NCBI RefSeq assembly: GCF_004368785.1
Contig: NZ_SODM01000003.1
Coordinates: forward strand, 248,001 to 312,000
DNA length: 64,000 bases
Origin: Flavobacterium sp. 270
GTDB lineage: Bacteria > Bacteroidota > Bacteroidia > Flavobacteriales > Flavobacteriaceae
Direction of reading: 5' to 3'
Below, one piece after another: positions 41,385 through 50,661 of the stretch. The notes under the pieces are model-generated. The model saw only the letters and a list, made by a program, of their open reading frames with translations, made no database searches and had not been told where the DNA came from. How positions within the stretch are numbered: position 1 is the first letter of the stretch; every line of letters begins with the position of its first letter. The translations under genes and the position numbers were made by a program.

Positions 41385-43319
41385 TTAGGGTATGTATTGT
41401 ATAGGCAGGTACAAAGTAACTTTTGTACCCGATTTTTGATTTTCAGAATTCAGTTCAACAATCTCAATTTTTGCCGATTTAGAAGTTATCGATTCCATAA
41501 TCTTCAATCGTTTTTTAGTAATATCGAGCGCCATAGATTGATGTGCCGTAACTGAATTTTCTTTTAAAAGTTTAGATTCAGACAAACCAATTCCGTCATC
41601 GGTAATCGTGCAGACAAGTTGTTCGTGCTGAACATCAAAATTGACTTTGATTTTTCCTTTTCCTTCTTTTGGAACCATGCCGTGCAAAATGGCATTTTCT
41701 ACAAAAGGCTGAATCAATAAAGGCGGTAATCCCATATTAAATTCTACATTTTCTGAAGATTCAATTGTAAATTCGAATTTATCATGAAAACGAAGCTGTT
41801 CTAGTTCCAGGTAATTCTGTAAACTCTCGATCTCTTTATCAATCGGAATCAATGAACCTTTAGAATATTCGAGTGTAAGACGCATTAATTTGGAGAACTT
41901 TGATAAATATTTTAATGCCGAATCGGTTCCATTCTGAACAATAAAACTAGAAATCGAACTCAGACAATTAAAAACAAAATGCGGATTCATCTGCAAATGC
42001 AATGCTTTCTGCTCGTATTCTGCCACTTCTTTTTTGAGTGTAAGCTGTCTTTTTACCTGCATTTTGGTATAAAGTACAAAACCTAAAACCAAGACTAATA
42101 AACCGCCCAATATAGAAAAGACAACCAATTGAATTTCTCTTTTATGCGCTTCAGAAAGCAAAGTTTCTTTTTTCTGAAACTCATAATTCAATTCAGCTTC
42201 GGCAAATTTTTTCTTCGTTTCTTCATTGTTAATGCTGTCGCGAATTTTAATTGAATTTTTATAATGAGATAAAGCTTCGGCAGGATTGTGTAAAGCTTCT
42301 TGAATGTCGCTCAATAATTCTTCGGTATGAAAAGTCTGGTCTAAAGCGCCAATTTCCTGCGCATACGCCAATGATTTGGACGCGTATGGAAGTGCTTCAT
42401 TGTATTTTTTCTGTTCCTGAAGCAACAATCCGATGTTATATAAAGCATAAGAAGCGCCAAATTTATTTTGAATTTCTTCGTATAAATCCAAAGATTGCTG
42501 ATAATAAGAAAGCGCCAATTCCTGATTTTTTTGCTTCTTATAATAATCTCCAAAGTAATTGTTTAAAAGAGCAGCGCCACGGTTGTTTGGGAAAGTATTA
42601 AATCCCAGTTTTGCTTTTTCATAATAATTAAAAGCATTTTGATATTGGCCTAATTCAAAATAAATAACACCAATATTGGTCAAAGTTACCGGAGCATTTT
42701 CATCTTTAAGTTCTACTTGTATTTTATAAGCTTCTGTAAGATAGTACAATGCTTTAGGATAAATTTCCTGCGATTTGTACAAAATTCCCAGATTGTTCAT
42801 CAACTTAGAAATACTTCTTTTTTCTTTAAGTTCCTGATATATTTTTAAAGACTGCTGATAATTTTTTAAAGCCGGCATATAATTGCCTTGTTCAGAATGT
42901 ACAACACCAGAATTAGCATAAGCGCGCGCCAAACCTTTCTTTATTTCTCTTTGATTGGAATTTTTTTGAAGCGCAGTTGTAAATTCGGTTTGAGCCGTTT
43001 TTAGATATTGTAAAGCATTAGTATAATTTCCTAAAAGAATAGAAGCATTTGCTTTATTGAGACAAGCATTTGCGATACCAAAATTATAAGCTGTTTTTTT
43101 GCTGATAATGCTTGCCTTTTCGGCAAAAAACAAAGTAGAATCCGTATCAATTTCTTTGTATAAATCGGCTAGTTTATTGTATTGGTTTACTGTAACCGTA
43201 TCTGTTTTAGCAGGATTAATTGCTTTTTTTAAATTTTCGATAGCGCCGTTTTGAGCATTAGAAATGCTGCAAAAAAGAGCAGACAAAAAGAAAACGGTTA
43301 TACTAAATTTGGATCTCAC
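41385..43319 (-). CDS. TPR sensor histidine kinase, LytS-type
   Basis: A 644-aa kinase: signal peptide (MRSKFSITVFFLSALFCSISNAQ), about ten TPR-like units predicted periplasmic, TM at about 390-412, then the His_kinase (PF06580) domain with phospho-His in LQMNPHFVFNCLSSI and a C-terminal ATPase with DDGIGL. Forms a pair with the LytTR regulator. Signal unknown. Confidence 0.93.
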   Translation of the reverse strand: MRSKFSITVFFLSALFCSISNAQNGAIENLKKAINPAKTDTVTVNQYNKLADLYKEIDTDSTLFFAEKASIISKKTAYNFGIANACLNKANASILLGNYTNALQYLKTAQTEFTTALQKNSNQREIKKGLARAYANSGVVHSEQGNYMPALKNYQQSLKIYQELKEKRSISKLMNNLGILYKSQEIYPKALYYLTEAYKIQVELKDENAPVTLTNIGVIYFELGQYQNAFNYYEKAKLGFNTFPNNRGAALLNNYFGDYYKKQKNQELALSYYQQSLDLYEEIQNKFGASYALYNIGLLLQEQKKYNEALPYASKSLAYAQEIGALDQTFHTEELLSDIQEALHNPAEALSHYKNSIKIRDSINNEETKKKFAEAELNYEFQKKETLLSEAHKREIQLVVFSILGGLLVLVLGFVLYTKMQVKRQLTLKKEVAEYEQKALHLQMNPHFVFNCLSSISSFIVQNGTDSALKYLSKFSKLMRLTLEYSKGSLIPIDKEIESLQNYLELEQLRFHDKFEFTIESSENVEFNMGLPPLLIQPFVENAILHGMVPKEGKGKIKVNFDVQHEQLVCTITDDGIGLSESKLLKENSVTAHQSMALDITKKRLKIMESITSKSAKIEIVELNSENQKSGTKVTLYLPIQYIP

Positions 43320-43345
43320 TTGGTTTTGTTTTGGTTGTGGCGAGA

Positions 43346-43377
43346 CAAATGTATAATATGTTTTTAAGTATTATACA
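43346..43377 (-). promoter_or_regulatory. Inverted repeat over the kinase promoter
   Basis: Perfect 9-bp arms TGTATAATA (43350-43358) and TATTATACA (43369-43377) overlap a minus-strand TACATTTG -7 (43346-43353). Probably an operator or start-site structure for the 43,319 gene. Confidence 0.55.
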
Positions 43378-43478
43378 CCCAATTATTATTTATGCGTTTT
43401 CGATTATTATTTGATTCTTTTGAATTATTTATGATGTTGGAAGATTGAGAAAGCCTGAAATAAATCAGAATAAAGGGA

Positions 43479-43600
43479 ACGCGGATACAACGGATTCGCT
43501 ATCGCGAAGGCGCAGATAAAAACTGATTTTTAATCATCTACTTTAAAAAAAATCCGCGTCAATCCGCGTCTTCGCGATAGCGAATCCGTTTTATCCGTGT
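43479..43600. repeat. Long inverted repeat between operons
   Basis: 31-bp arms with two mismatches (ACGCGGATACAACGGATTCG... and its complement), containing a CGCTATCGCGAAG word, around a 60-nt centre. It lies in the gap between the divergent TPR kinase and the AraC gene 3' end. A mobile or terminator-like palindrome is likely. Confidence 0.85.
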
Positions 43601-43604
43601 ACCA

Positions 43605-44459
43605 TCATGTTACATATTCAAAACCTTTAAACATTTTGCGATATTCCGTTGGGTTTACGCCTCTGTTCTTTTTAAACATATTATTAAAATGGCTTTTATC
43701 GGTAAAACCAAATTCGGCTGCGATTTCATTAATACGCATATCCGTATTTAGCAATCGGTTTTCAATTAATTTCAGTTTATAATTGGTCTGATATTGTTGT
43801 AGAGTTTCATTCGTATGTTTTCGGAAGAAACGCCCCAGATAGGTTTCAGAAATTCCGAATTTATTACTGATATGAAGTCCTTTTAGTTTTTCCGGATCAT
43901 AAATATTCGCCTGTACATATTGTAAAATACGAACAACAGTCTGGTCACTTTGATCATTAATTTTTTCGGGAAGACTCATCATAATATTCCTTGCCACAAT
44001 AACCAGCAAAGTATTAATGTATTGCGAAAGCAGTTCTTTATGATACAAACCTCTTTTGGTATGTTCTTTAATTATGGCATTCATTAAAGGATGAATCATA
44101 ATTTTATCGTCTTCATTCTTTAAAACACAACCCGGTTCATGCGAAGCATTTTTTAGGATAATTTCGATTCGCTGTAATAATTCCTGCTGATAAGCACCAT
44201 TTAAATAGTAATTATTAAATCGGATAAAAAACAATTGCGTTGGTTCTTCAAAATCTAAACTATGCAGATCGTCGGGAGTTAACAGAAACAAATGTCCGGC
44301 TTTATACGTAAATGTATTATTGTTGATGTGCTGTATGCCGCTGCCTTGCACAATATATACAAGTTCAAAAAAACTGTGCATGTGTTCGCCTCTAGGGCAT
44401 TCGTCTAATAACTCTTTAAGAACCAATTGAAAAGGTTCGTACAGGACATCGTTTACCAT
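43605..44459 (-). CDS. AraC-family regulator, cupin type
   Basis: A 284-aa regulator. The ATG at 44,459 (MVNDVLYEPF) is preferred to a longer frame that runs back over the divergent gene. N-terminal cupin-like sensor (HSFFELVYIVQGSGIQHINNNTFTYKAGHLFLLTPDDLHSLDF), then two HTHs of the AraC fold (GLHISNKFGISETYLGRFFRKHTNETLQQY and RINEIAAEFGFTDKSHFNNMFKKNRGVNPTEYRK). It is divergent from a quinone-oxidoreductase-like gene across a 109-bp spacer with a symmetric operator, so it probably controls that gene. Confidence 0.9.
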   Translation of the reverse strand: MVNDVLYEPFQLVLKELLDECPRGEHMHSFFELVYIVQGSGIQHINNNTFTYKAGHLFLLTPDDLHSLDFEEPTQLFFIRFNNYYLNGAYQQELLQRIEIILKNASHEPGCVLKNEDDKIMIHPLMNAIIKEHTKRGLYHKELLSQYINTLLVIVARNIMMSLPEKINDQSDQTVVRILQYVQANIYDPEKLKGLHISNKFGISETYLGRFFRKHTNETLQQYQTNYKLKLIENRLLNTDMRINEIAAEFGFTDKSHFNNMFKKNRGVNPTEYRKMFKGFEYVT

Positions 44460-44480
44460 AACAAGATTATACACTTTTAT

Positions 44481-44527
44481 TACACGAATATACAACAAAA
44501 TACAATCAGATATTGTAGAATTTTGTA
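44481..44527. promoter_or_regulatory. Dyad-symmetric half-site array (AraC operator candidate)
   Basis: TACAA at 44491 and 44501, TTGTA at 44513 and 44523: two half-sites exactly 10 bp apart on each side of a central axis (about 44,509). A related TACAC lies 10 bp further out (44481). Spacing is one helical turn, as expected for a dimeric AraC regulator. Confidence 0.6.
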
Positions 44528-44568
44528 CTGTAGATTTCAAACAAAAAAAAACATTAGATATAAAAAAA

Positions 44569-45549
44569 ATGAAAGCACTTGTCTTAGAAGAATTTGGATC
44601 AGATTTTAAAATCAAAAATATAAACAAACCAGTTCCTGCAGATGGCGAAGTTTTGGTTAGAATTAAAGCCAGTGGTGTAAATATGCTGGACACAAAAATT
44701 AAAGCTGGAAAAGCAGCACACGCACAAGTTTCGACTCCTGCTATTTTAGGAATTGATATGGCTGGTATTGTAGAAAGCGTTGGTAAAAATGTAACAGGTT
44801 TTACCGCAGGTGATGAAGTGTACGGAATGACTGGTGGTATTGCCGGAATTCAGGGTTCTTTGGCAGAATATGCTGCGGTTGATGCAAGATTATTGGCAAT
44901 TAAACCTTCAACATTATCTTTTAAAGAAGCTGCAGCAATTCCGTTGGCGTTTATTACTGCTTGGGAAGGTTTAGTTGATAGAGCAAAAATTGCAAAAGGA
45001 ATGACAGTTTTAATACATGGCGGTGCGGGAAGTGTTGGACACATCGCAATACAGCTTGCAAAATCTTTTGGTACCGAAATTTATGCGACAGGAAGCGCCG
45101 AAAATTTGGAAGCAATACAAGCTTACGGAGTTACAGCAATTGATTATAATACAGTTTTGCCAGAAGAATATGTTGAGCTTTACACAGAAGGAAAAGGTTT
45201 TGATGTCATTTTGGATACTGTTGGCGGCGCAGTTTTGGATAATTCTTTTAAAGCTGTAAAAAAATATACAGGCCATGTAGTGAGTATTTTGGGTTGGGGA
45301 GCACACAGTCTGGCACCGCTTTCTTTCCGCGGCGCAACGTATTCTGGTGTGTTTACTTTAATGCCGCTTCTTACAGGAGAAAACATAGAACATCATGCTG
45401 AAATTTTGACTGAAGCAACTAAATTGGCGAATGCAGGAAAATTAAAAGCTGTAGTAAATGATACAGATTATTCTTTTGAAACTATTGAAGAGGCTTATGA
45501 AGGACTAGAAAATCATTCAATAAAAAATAGAGCGATTGTTCTTATTTAA
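44569..45549 (+). CDS. MDR-family oxidoreductase (quinone oxidoreductase-like)
   Basis: A 326-aa zinc-free medium-chain dehydrogenase/reductase of the zeta-crystallin type: GroES-like fold (VLVRIKASGVNMLDTKIKAG), then a Rossmann domain with the NADPH-binding motif HGGAGSVGHIAIQLAKSFG and GSAENLEAIQAYGV. The usual catalytic Zn ligands of alcohol dehydrogenases are absent. Reduces quinones or enones with NADPH. The AraC operator sits between it and its likely regulator. Confidence 0.92.
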   Translation: MKALVLEEFGSDFKIKNINKPVPADGEVLVRIKASGVNMLDTKIKAGKAAHAQVSTPAILGIDMAGIVESVGKNVTGFTAGDEVYGMTGGIAGIQGSLAEYAAVDARLLAIKPSTLSFKEAAAIPLAFITAWEGLVDRAKIAKGMTVLIHGGAGSVGHIAIQLAKSFGTEIYATGSAENLEAIQAYGVTAIDYNTVLPEEYVELYTEGKGFDVILDTVGGAVLDNSFKAVKKYTGHVVSILGWGAHSLAPLSFRGATYSGVFTLMPLLTGENIEHHAEILTEATKLANAGKLKAVVNDTDYSFETIEEAYEGLENHSIKNRAIVLI

Positions 45550-45667
45550 ATTATAAATATACTTAAAGTATAAAACAATATACTCAAAGTATTGTCCTTT
45601 CGACGAAAGGAGAAATCGCATGCGGGATTCCACGCTAATTTACCATCCTTTTTGTCATCCTTTCTTT

Positions 45668-45760
45668 TTTGTCATCCTGAGGAAGGCAAGCAGCTCCGCA
45701 ACAATAATCTAATATTTGTCGAGTTACTTTCGGAGATCCTTCCTTCGTCAGGATGACAAA
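45668..45760. repeat. GTCATCCTGA palindromic repeat
   Basis: Arms TTTGTCATCCTGAGGAAGG (45668-45686) and CCTTCGTCAGGATGACAAA (45742-45760) pair with one mismatch. Member of the same family as 52,724-52,793 and 60,665-60,770. Confidence 0.85.
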
Positions 45761-45799
45761 GATTGTGGATTTTATTTAATTTTAATTATTATTTGTGTG

Positions 45800-46924
45800 T
45801 TAACTCGTTTTCTTATAATTGTAAATCGCCAGTCCATTCAATAAAAAGGCAAAACCAATTAAATAGAGTAATTCTGTTTTTACTGCAGCAAAACCGCTTC
45901 CTTTGAGGACAATGAGCCTGACTACAGTAATAAAATGCGTTACAGGAGTAAAATTCGACATTTGTCTCGCCCAGTCCGGCATACTGTCTGTACTGGTAAA
46001 AAATCCGCTCATGAGCATAAAAATCATCATAAAGAAAAAGGCAATAAACATAGCCTGAAGTTGCGTATCTGCAAAAGTCGAAATGAGCAGGCCAAGTCCC
46101 AATAAAGCAATAAGATAAACTGCTGCAAAGAGATATAAAACCAATAAACTTCCTTTTGGGAAAATGCCGTATATCACATACATTACGATTAATCCGACGG
46201 TAAAAACGATGATTCCGACAATCCAAAACGGAATAAGTTTCCCTAAAATAAATTGCCATTTTTTAATTGGCGTTACATTGATCTGTTCAATTGTACCAAT
46301 TTCTTTTTCTTTTACAATATTAAGTGCCGTAATAAAACCGCCAATTAGAGTAAGAAGCAGTACCAAGATTCCCGGAACCATATAATATTTATATTCTGCG
46401 CGAGGGTTGTACCAATTTGAACTGTCGATTACAATTTTGGCATTTTCTTTTGAAAGAGTTCCTGTTGGCGATTTAATATTGACATCTAAACCACTGTTAA
46501 ATGCTGCAATAACAGACATTAAATAACCGCCGCCGAGTGAAGATTTTGTTCCGTTAATGGCATCAACAGAAAGGTTTACTTTCTGACTGTGTTCGCGAAC
46601 TAAATTACGTTCAAAACCAGCCGGAATTTCCAGAACCAAATCTGCATCTCCGTCTTCTATCATTTTTAAACCTTCTTTGTAAGAGCTGGGACTTCCGGCA
46701 ATTATAAAATATCCTGAAGCTGCAATTTTATTGATTAATTGTTGTGAATAACTGCTGTGGTCATTATCTACATACGCTACATTCACGTTTTTGACTTCAA
46801 AATTGGCCGCCAAAGGCATGATAATCAACTGAATTGTCGGCATGATAAACATCATCGCCAATATTGTTTTATCCCTAAATATCTGGCGGAATTCTTTTTG
46901 TAAAATGAATCTCAATACTTTCAT
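45800..46924 (-). CDS. ABC-2 type permease (2)
   Basis: A 374-aa permease with N-terminal TM (about 20-40), a large extracytoplasmic loop (about 45-170) and five C-terminal TMs. The cytosolic elbow EKEIGTIEQINVTPIKKWQFILGKLIP is the ABC-2 signature. It forms the export channel with the neighbouring permease, whose stop overlaps its start by 4 nt. Last gene of the operon. Confidence 0.92.
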   Translation of the reverse strand: MKVLRFILQKEFRQIFRDKTILAMMFIMPTIQLIIMPLAANFEVKNVNVAYVDNDHSSYSQQLINKIAASGYFIIAGSPSSYKEGLKMIEDGDADLVLEIPAGFERNLVREHSQKVNLSVDAINGTKSSLGGGYLMSVIAAFNSGLDVNIKSPTGTLSKENAKIVIDSSNWYNPRAEYKYYMVPGILVLLLTLIGGFITALNIVKEKEIGTIEQINVTPIKKWQFILGKLIPFWIVGIIVFTVGLIVMYVIYGIFPKGSLLVLYLFAAVYLIALLGLGLLISTFADTQLQAMFIAFFFMMIFMLMSGFFTSTDSMPDWARQMSNFTPVTHFITVVRLIVLKGSGFAAVKTELLYLIGFAFLLNGLAIYNYKKTS

Positions 46925-48027
46925 GATAGCCTGATTTTAAAGTTTTTTAATGCAAGTGTCAATAATACGGTCGACATACCAATCAATACCAGTGTCTCTT
47001 TCCAGATATAACTAAATCCGAGTCCTTTTAGCATCACAGCTTTTACAATAGCATAATAATATCGGGAAGGAATAATATGCGAGACTACACGAAATATCCA
47101 GGGCATATTTTCTATCGGAAACATAAAACCAGTCAATAACATCGTTGGCAGCATCATGCCCATCATAGATAAAAGCATGGCAGTTTGCTGGGAGTCGGTT
47201 ATATTAGAAATCAGCAGTCCGAGCGACAAACAAGTGATAATAAAAAGAATACTTTCTGCAAAAAGCAATAGCAGACTTCCGCGGATTTCTACGTGTAGTA
47301 AGAATACAGAAAGCAGTAAAATAATAATGAAATCGAGAAGCGAAAGCACCAAATACGGAATTGCTTTTGCGACTAAAACCAAAATGGGTTTAAATGGCGA
47401 TACCAATAATATTTCCATAGTTCCCAATTCTTTTTCGCGAACCACTGCAACAGAAGTAAGCGCCGTACTCACAATCATAAAAATGAGCGCAATAACGCCG
47501 GGAATAAAATTAAGCGAACCGTTTTGTTCTTCGTTATAAAGCTGTCGTAATTCGGGAATTATTTGATACGATATTTGTGTATTAGGATTGAGCTGCTGTT
47601 GATAATTATTAATAATCGAACTCAGGTAATTGGTCACAATTGTGGCTGTGTTTGGATCTGAAGCATCTGCGATTATCTGGATTTTGCCACCGCCGGTTTT
47701 ATATAAATCGGAACCAAAATTGGCCGGAAAAATAATAGCACATTTGATGCTTCCGTCTTTAAATTTACGTTCAATATCGGCATAATTTAAAATAGGATCT
47801 TTTACATGAAAATAAGAGCTCGATTTTATTTTAGCGATAATCTGTTCAGAATCTGCATCTTTGGCATTATCCTGAATACTGATTCCGATATTTTTTACTT
47901 CACTGCTTAAAGCAAAACCAAATAGTACGATTTGCATAATAGGCAGGCCAAAAAGTATAAGCAAAGTTCTGCGATCCCTGAATACGTGATAAAATTCTTT
48001 TCTGATAAATACGAGTAACTGTTTCAT
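46921..48027 (-). CDS. ABC-2 type permease (1)
   Basis: A 368-aa paralogue of the downstream permease. ATG at 48,027 (MKQLLVFIRKEFYHVF) is chosen because it sits right after the ATPase stop; a longer frame would overlap it. TM near the N-terminus, large periplasmic loop, then the elbow EKELGTMEILLVSPFKPILVLVAKAIP and C-terminal TMs. Corresponds to YbhS/YbhR-type subunits of a heterodimeric exporter. Confidence 0.92.
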   Translation of the reverse strand: MKQLLVFIRKEFYHVFRDRRTLLILFGLPIMQIVLFGFALSSEVKNIGISIQDNAKDADSEQIIAKIKSSSYFHVKDPILNYADIERKFKDGSIKCAIIFPANFGSDLYKTGGGKIQIIADASDPNTATIVTNYLSSIINNYQQQLNPNTQISYQIIPELRQLYNEEQNGSLNFIPGVIALIFMIVSTALTSVAVVREKELGTMEILLVSPFKPILVLVAKAIPYLVLSLLDFIIILLLSVFLLHVEIRGSLLLLFAESILFIITCLSLGLLISNITDSQQTAMLLSMMGMMLPTMLLTGFMFPIENMPWIFRVVSHIIPSRYYYAIVKAVMLKGLGFSYIWKETLVLIGMSTVLLTLALKNFKIRLS

Positions 48028-48028
48028 T

Positions 48029-48772
48029 TTAGTCTCCAGATCTTTTGGCGCCTCTGGCCAGTTGATAAAAAACCTCATCCATAGAATGGGTATTGAACTG
48101 TTTTTTTAAATTCGTTGGCGTGTCTAATGCTTCTACACGGCCGTCTACCATTACAGTAATGCGATTGCAATACTCAGCTTCGTCCATATAATGTGTGGTA
48201 ACAAAAACCGTAATGCCGTCTGCAGCGGCTTTGTAAATCATATCCCAAAACTGACGTCTGGTTAAAGGATCAACACCTCCAGTTGGTTCATCTAGAAACA
48301 CGATTTTCGGTCTGTGAAAAATGGCTGCCGAAAAAGCTAATTTTTGTTTCCATCCCAACGGAAGTGCTCCAACGAGTTTTTTTGCTTCTTTTTCTAAACC
48401 TAAAGTCGCAACCAGTTCTGCACTTCGTACTTTTATTTCGTCGCGCGGAACCCCGTAAACACCGCCATAAAACTCAATATTCTCCAAAATGGTAAGATTG
48501 TCATAAAGAGAAAATTTCTGACTCATGTAACCAATGTTTTTTTTAATCTGTTCCTGCTGTTTATAGACATCAAAACCTGCAACAGTTGCCGAGCCAGAAG
48601 TCGGGTAGGACAGACCGCAGAGAATACGCATAGCTGTAGTTTTTCCTGCGCCGTTTGCACCAAGAAAACCGAAAATTTCGCCTTTTTCAACCTCAAAAGA
48701 AATTCCATCAACGGCTTTAAAATCGCCAAATTGTTTGGTTAAATCTTTACAGACTATTGCTTTATTTTCCAT
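48029..48772 (-). CDS. ABC transporter ATPase (2)
   Basis: A 247-aa ATPase: Walker A GANGAGKTT, Q-loop YMSQKFSLYDNL, Walker B IVFLDEPTGGVDP, H-switch TTHYMDEAEYC. The LSGG signature is degenerate (VGALPLGWKQKLAF), as often in this family. Overlaps the preceding ATPase gene by 11 nt. Confidence 0.93.
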   Translation of the reverse strand: MENKAIVCKDLTKQFGDFKAVDGISFEVEKGEIFGFLGANGAGKTTAMRILCGLSYPTSGSATVAGFDVYKQQEQIKKNIGYMSQKFSLYDNLTILENIEFYGGVYGVPRDEIKVRSAELVATLGLEKEAKKLVGALPLGWKQKLAFSAAIFHRPKIVFLDEPTGGVDPLTRRQFWDMIYKAAADGITVFVTTHYMDEAEYCNRITVMVDGRVEALDTPTNLKKQFNTHSMDEVFYQLARGAKRSGD

Positions 48773-49712
48773 TAGATGTTTCTGTTATATTGTTTGTGGT
48801 TTGTTGTTCGCGCATCAGTCTAATAAAGCTGTCTTCGATTGTTGGAGTAATTTTTAGTACTTCCAATTCTTCGGGATTATATTTTATGGCTAAGTCTTTT
48901 ACAGTCTGTTCTTTATCATCTTCTGCTTTTAATGTCAGATGTAAATATTCACCAAAAGCGTAACAGCTTTCTACAGCCGTATCAGAACGTAAGTTCTCCA
49001 GTAGTTTGTAAATATTTTTAGCTTTAACTGCAAAAAGCGGTTTAGGATAACGCTCTACAATAGTGTCTGGCTTGTCTACCGACATTATTTTTCCGTTCTG
49101 AATTAAGGCAATACGATCACAAAGTTTTGCTTCATCCATGTACGGAGTCGAAACCACAATGCTGATGTTTTGTTTTTTGAGTTTATCCAGCATTTCCCAA
49201 AATTCTTTTCGCGAAACAACATCAACTCCGGTTGTAGGTTCGTCTAAAAACAATACTTCGGGTTTATGAATCAAGGCGCAGCATAAAGCCAGTTTTTGTT
49301 TCATACCGCCGGATAATTTTCCGGCTCTACGATCGTTAAAAGGTTTTATCTGTTCGTAAATGTCTTTGATCAAATCGTAATTTTCTTCGATTGTAGTTCC
49401 AAAAATAGTAGCGAAAAAATTTAAATTTTCTGCAACGGTTAAATCCTGATATAAGGAAAATTTCCCAGGCATATAACCTACTTTATTTCGTATGTCCTGA
49501 TACTCTTTTACAACATCATGATTTTCAACAGTTGCTGTTCCGCTGTCGGCAAGCAATAACGTAGTGAGAATACGAAAAATAGATGTTTTTCCTGCACCAT
49601 CGGGGCCAATTAAGCCAAACAATTCTCCTCTTTTTACTTCAAAAGAAACATCATCAACCGCAGTTAAATCACCATATTTTTTCGTTATGTTTTTTACACT
49701 TACTGAAATCAT
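48762..49712 (-). CDS. ABC transporter ATPase (1)
   Basis: A 316-aa ATPase: Walker A GPDGAGKTS, signature KLSGGMKQKLALC, Walker B VLFLDEPTTGVD, then a C-terminal regulatory-like region. Together with the next gene this resembles the split of YbhF into two halves. It is 7 nt downstream of the HlyD-like gene. Confidence 0.93.
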   Translation of the reverse strand: MISVSVKNITKKYGDLTAVDDVSFEVKRGELFGLIGPDGAGKTSIFRILTTLLLADSGTATVENHDVVKEYQDIRNKVGYMPGKFSLYQDLTVAENLNFFATIFGTTIEENYDLIKDIYEQIKPFNDRRAGKLSGGMKQKLALCCALIHKPEVLFLDEPTTGVDVVSRKEFWEMLDKLKKQNISIVVSTPYMDEAKLCDRIALIQNGKIMSVDKPDTIVERYPKPLFAVKAKNIYKLLENLRSDTAVESCYAFGEYLHLTLKAEDDKEQTVKDLAIKYNPEELEVLKITPTIEDSFIRLMREQQTTNNITETSNGK

Positions 49713-49719
49713 GATTTTT

Positions 49720-50655
49720 CTATTTAGACCAGATTACTTCGCCGTACATTCCAATTTTAAGAAAACCGTCATTTTTGACTTTTACTTTAATCGCATAAAC
49801 CAAATTGGCTCTTTCGTCTTTGGTTTGAATTGTTTTTGGAGAAAACTCAGATTTATCCGAAATCCATATTATTGTTCCCGTGTATTCTTTATATTCTTTT
49901 TCACCTTGATCAATGCGAACTTTTACCTGCTGATTTACTTTAATATTGGTAAGCTGCGTTCCAATAATATACGCTCTCAAATTAAGCGTGTCTGTATTTG
50001 CAATCTTATATAAAGGCTTGCCAATAACCTGCATTTCACCGCGAAGCGCATAATTTACCAATACAGTTCCGTTAATAGGATTTATAATTTGACCTTTATC
50101 AATTTGTTCCTGAAATTGTTCGGCTGTTTTTTCTAATGGCCCTTTTTCACTCAAAATACTTTTGTTCTGTGTATTGGTGTTGTAGGTATTTAGTTTTATT
50201 TGTTGTCTTGTTACGGCAATTTGTTTGCGCAATTGATCTATTCCGGCATTAATATCATCAAGTTGTTTTTGCGTTGCAGCATCTGCTTTTAATAAATTTT
50301 CGGTACGTCTGCGTTCTCTTTCCTGCTGGGCCAATTGCGATTCTTGTACTTGCAACTGACGTTTTACAAGTTCAGCCTGATCGTTTGGATTTGCTGTTTT
50401 ATCCTGCAAAGCACTAATACTTGCCTTTATCTGCTCTTTTTGCAGTTCTGCCATTCGCACATCAATTTGTCCAACTTTTGCGCCTTGTTTTAGTAACATT
50501 CCTTCTTGAACAGAATAGGATGTTAATTCGCCGTTTTGCTGTGCAGCAACAATAACCTCATCTGCTTCAAAATTTCCAGAAGCGTCAAAATCATTTTTTT
50601 GAGAACAAGAAGTGAGTAACAATACTGTAATTGTTGTAAATAATATATTTTTCAT
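49720..50655 (-). CDS. HlyD-type adaptor lipoprotein
   Basis: A 311-aa membrane-fusion protein of a tripartite ABC exporter: SPII signal MKNILFTTITVLLLTSC, lipoyl half (VIVAAQQNGELTSYSVQEGMLLKQGAKV), coiled coil (about 70-180), second lipoyl half (INPINGTVLVNYALRGEM), beta-barrel. YbhG-like. 6 nt after the TolC-like gene. Confidence 0.92.
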   Translation of the reverse strand: MKNILFTTITVLLLTSCSQKNDFDASGNFEADEVIVAAQQNGELTSYSVQEGMLLKQGAKVGQIDVRMAELQKEQIKASISALQDKTANPNDQAELVKRQLQVQESQLAQQERERRRTENLLKADAATQKQLDDINAGIDQLRKQIAVTRQQIKLNTYNTNTQNKSILSEKGPLEKTAEQFQEQIDKGQIINPINGTVLVNYALRGEMQVIGKPLYKIANTDTLNLRAYIIGTQLTNIKVNQQVKVRIDQGEKEYKEYTGTIIWISDKSEFSPKTIQTKDERANLVYAIKVKVKNDGFLKIGMYGEVIWSK

Positions 50656-50661
50656 CTTAGA

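Noticed and set aside
44427..44609. 60-codon plus-strand ORF across the AraC/oxidoreductase spacer
   Set aside because: It crosses the operator and overlaps both genes; no start signal.
43605..44693. Longer 362-aa form of the AraC regulator
   Set aside because: The extra 78 residues run into the divergent gene and are unlike any AraC N-terminus; ATG 44,459 is better.
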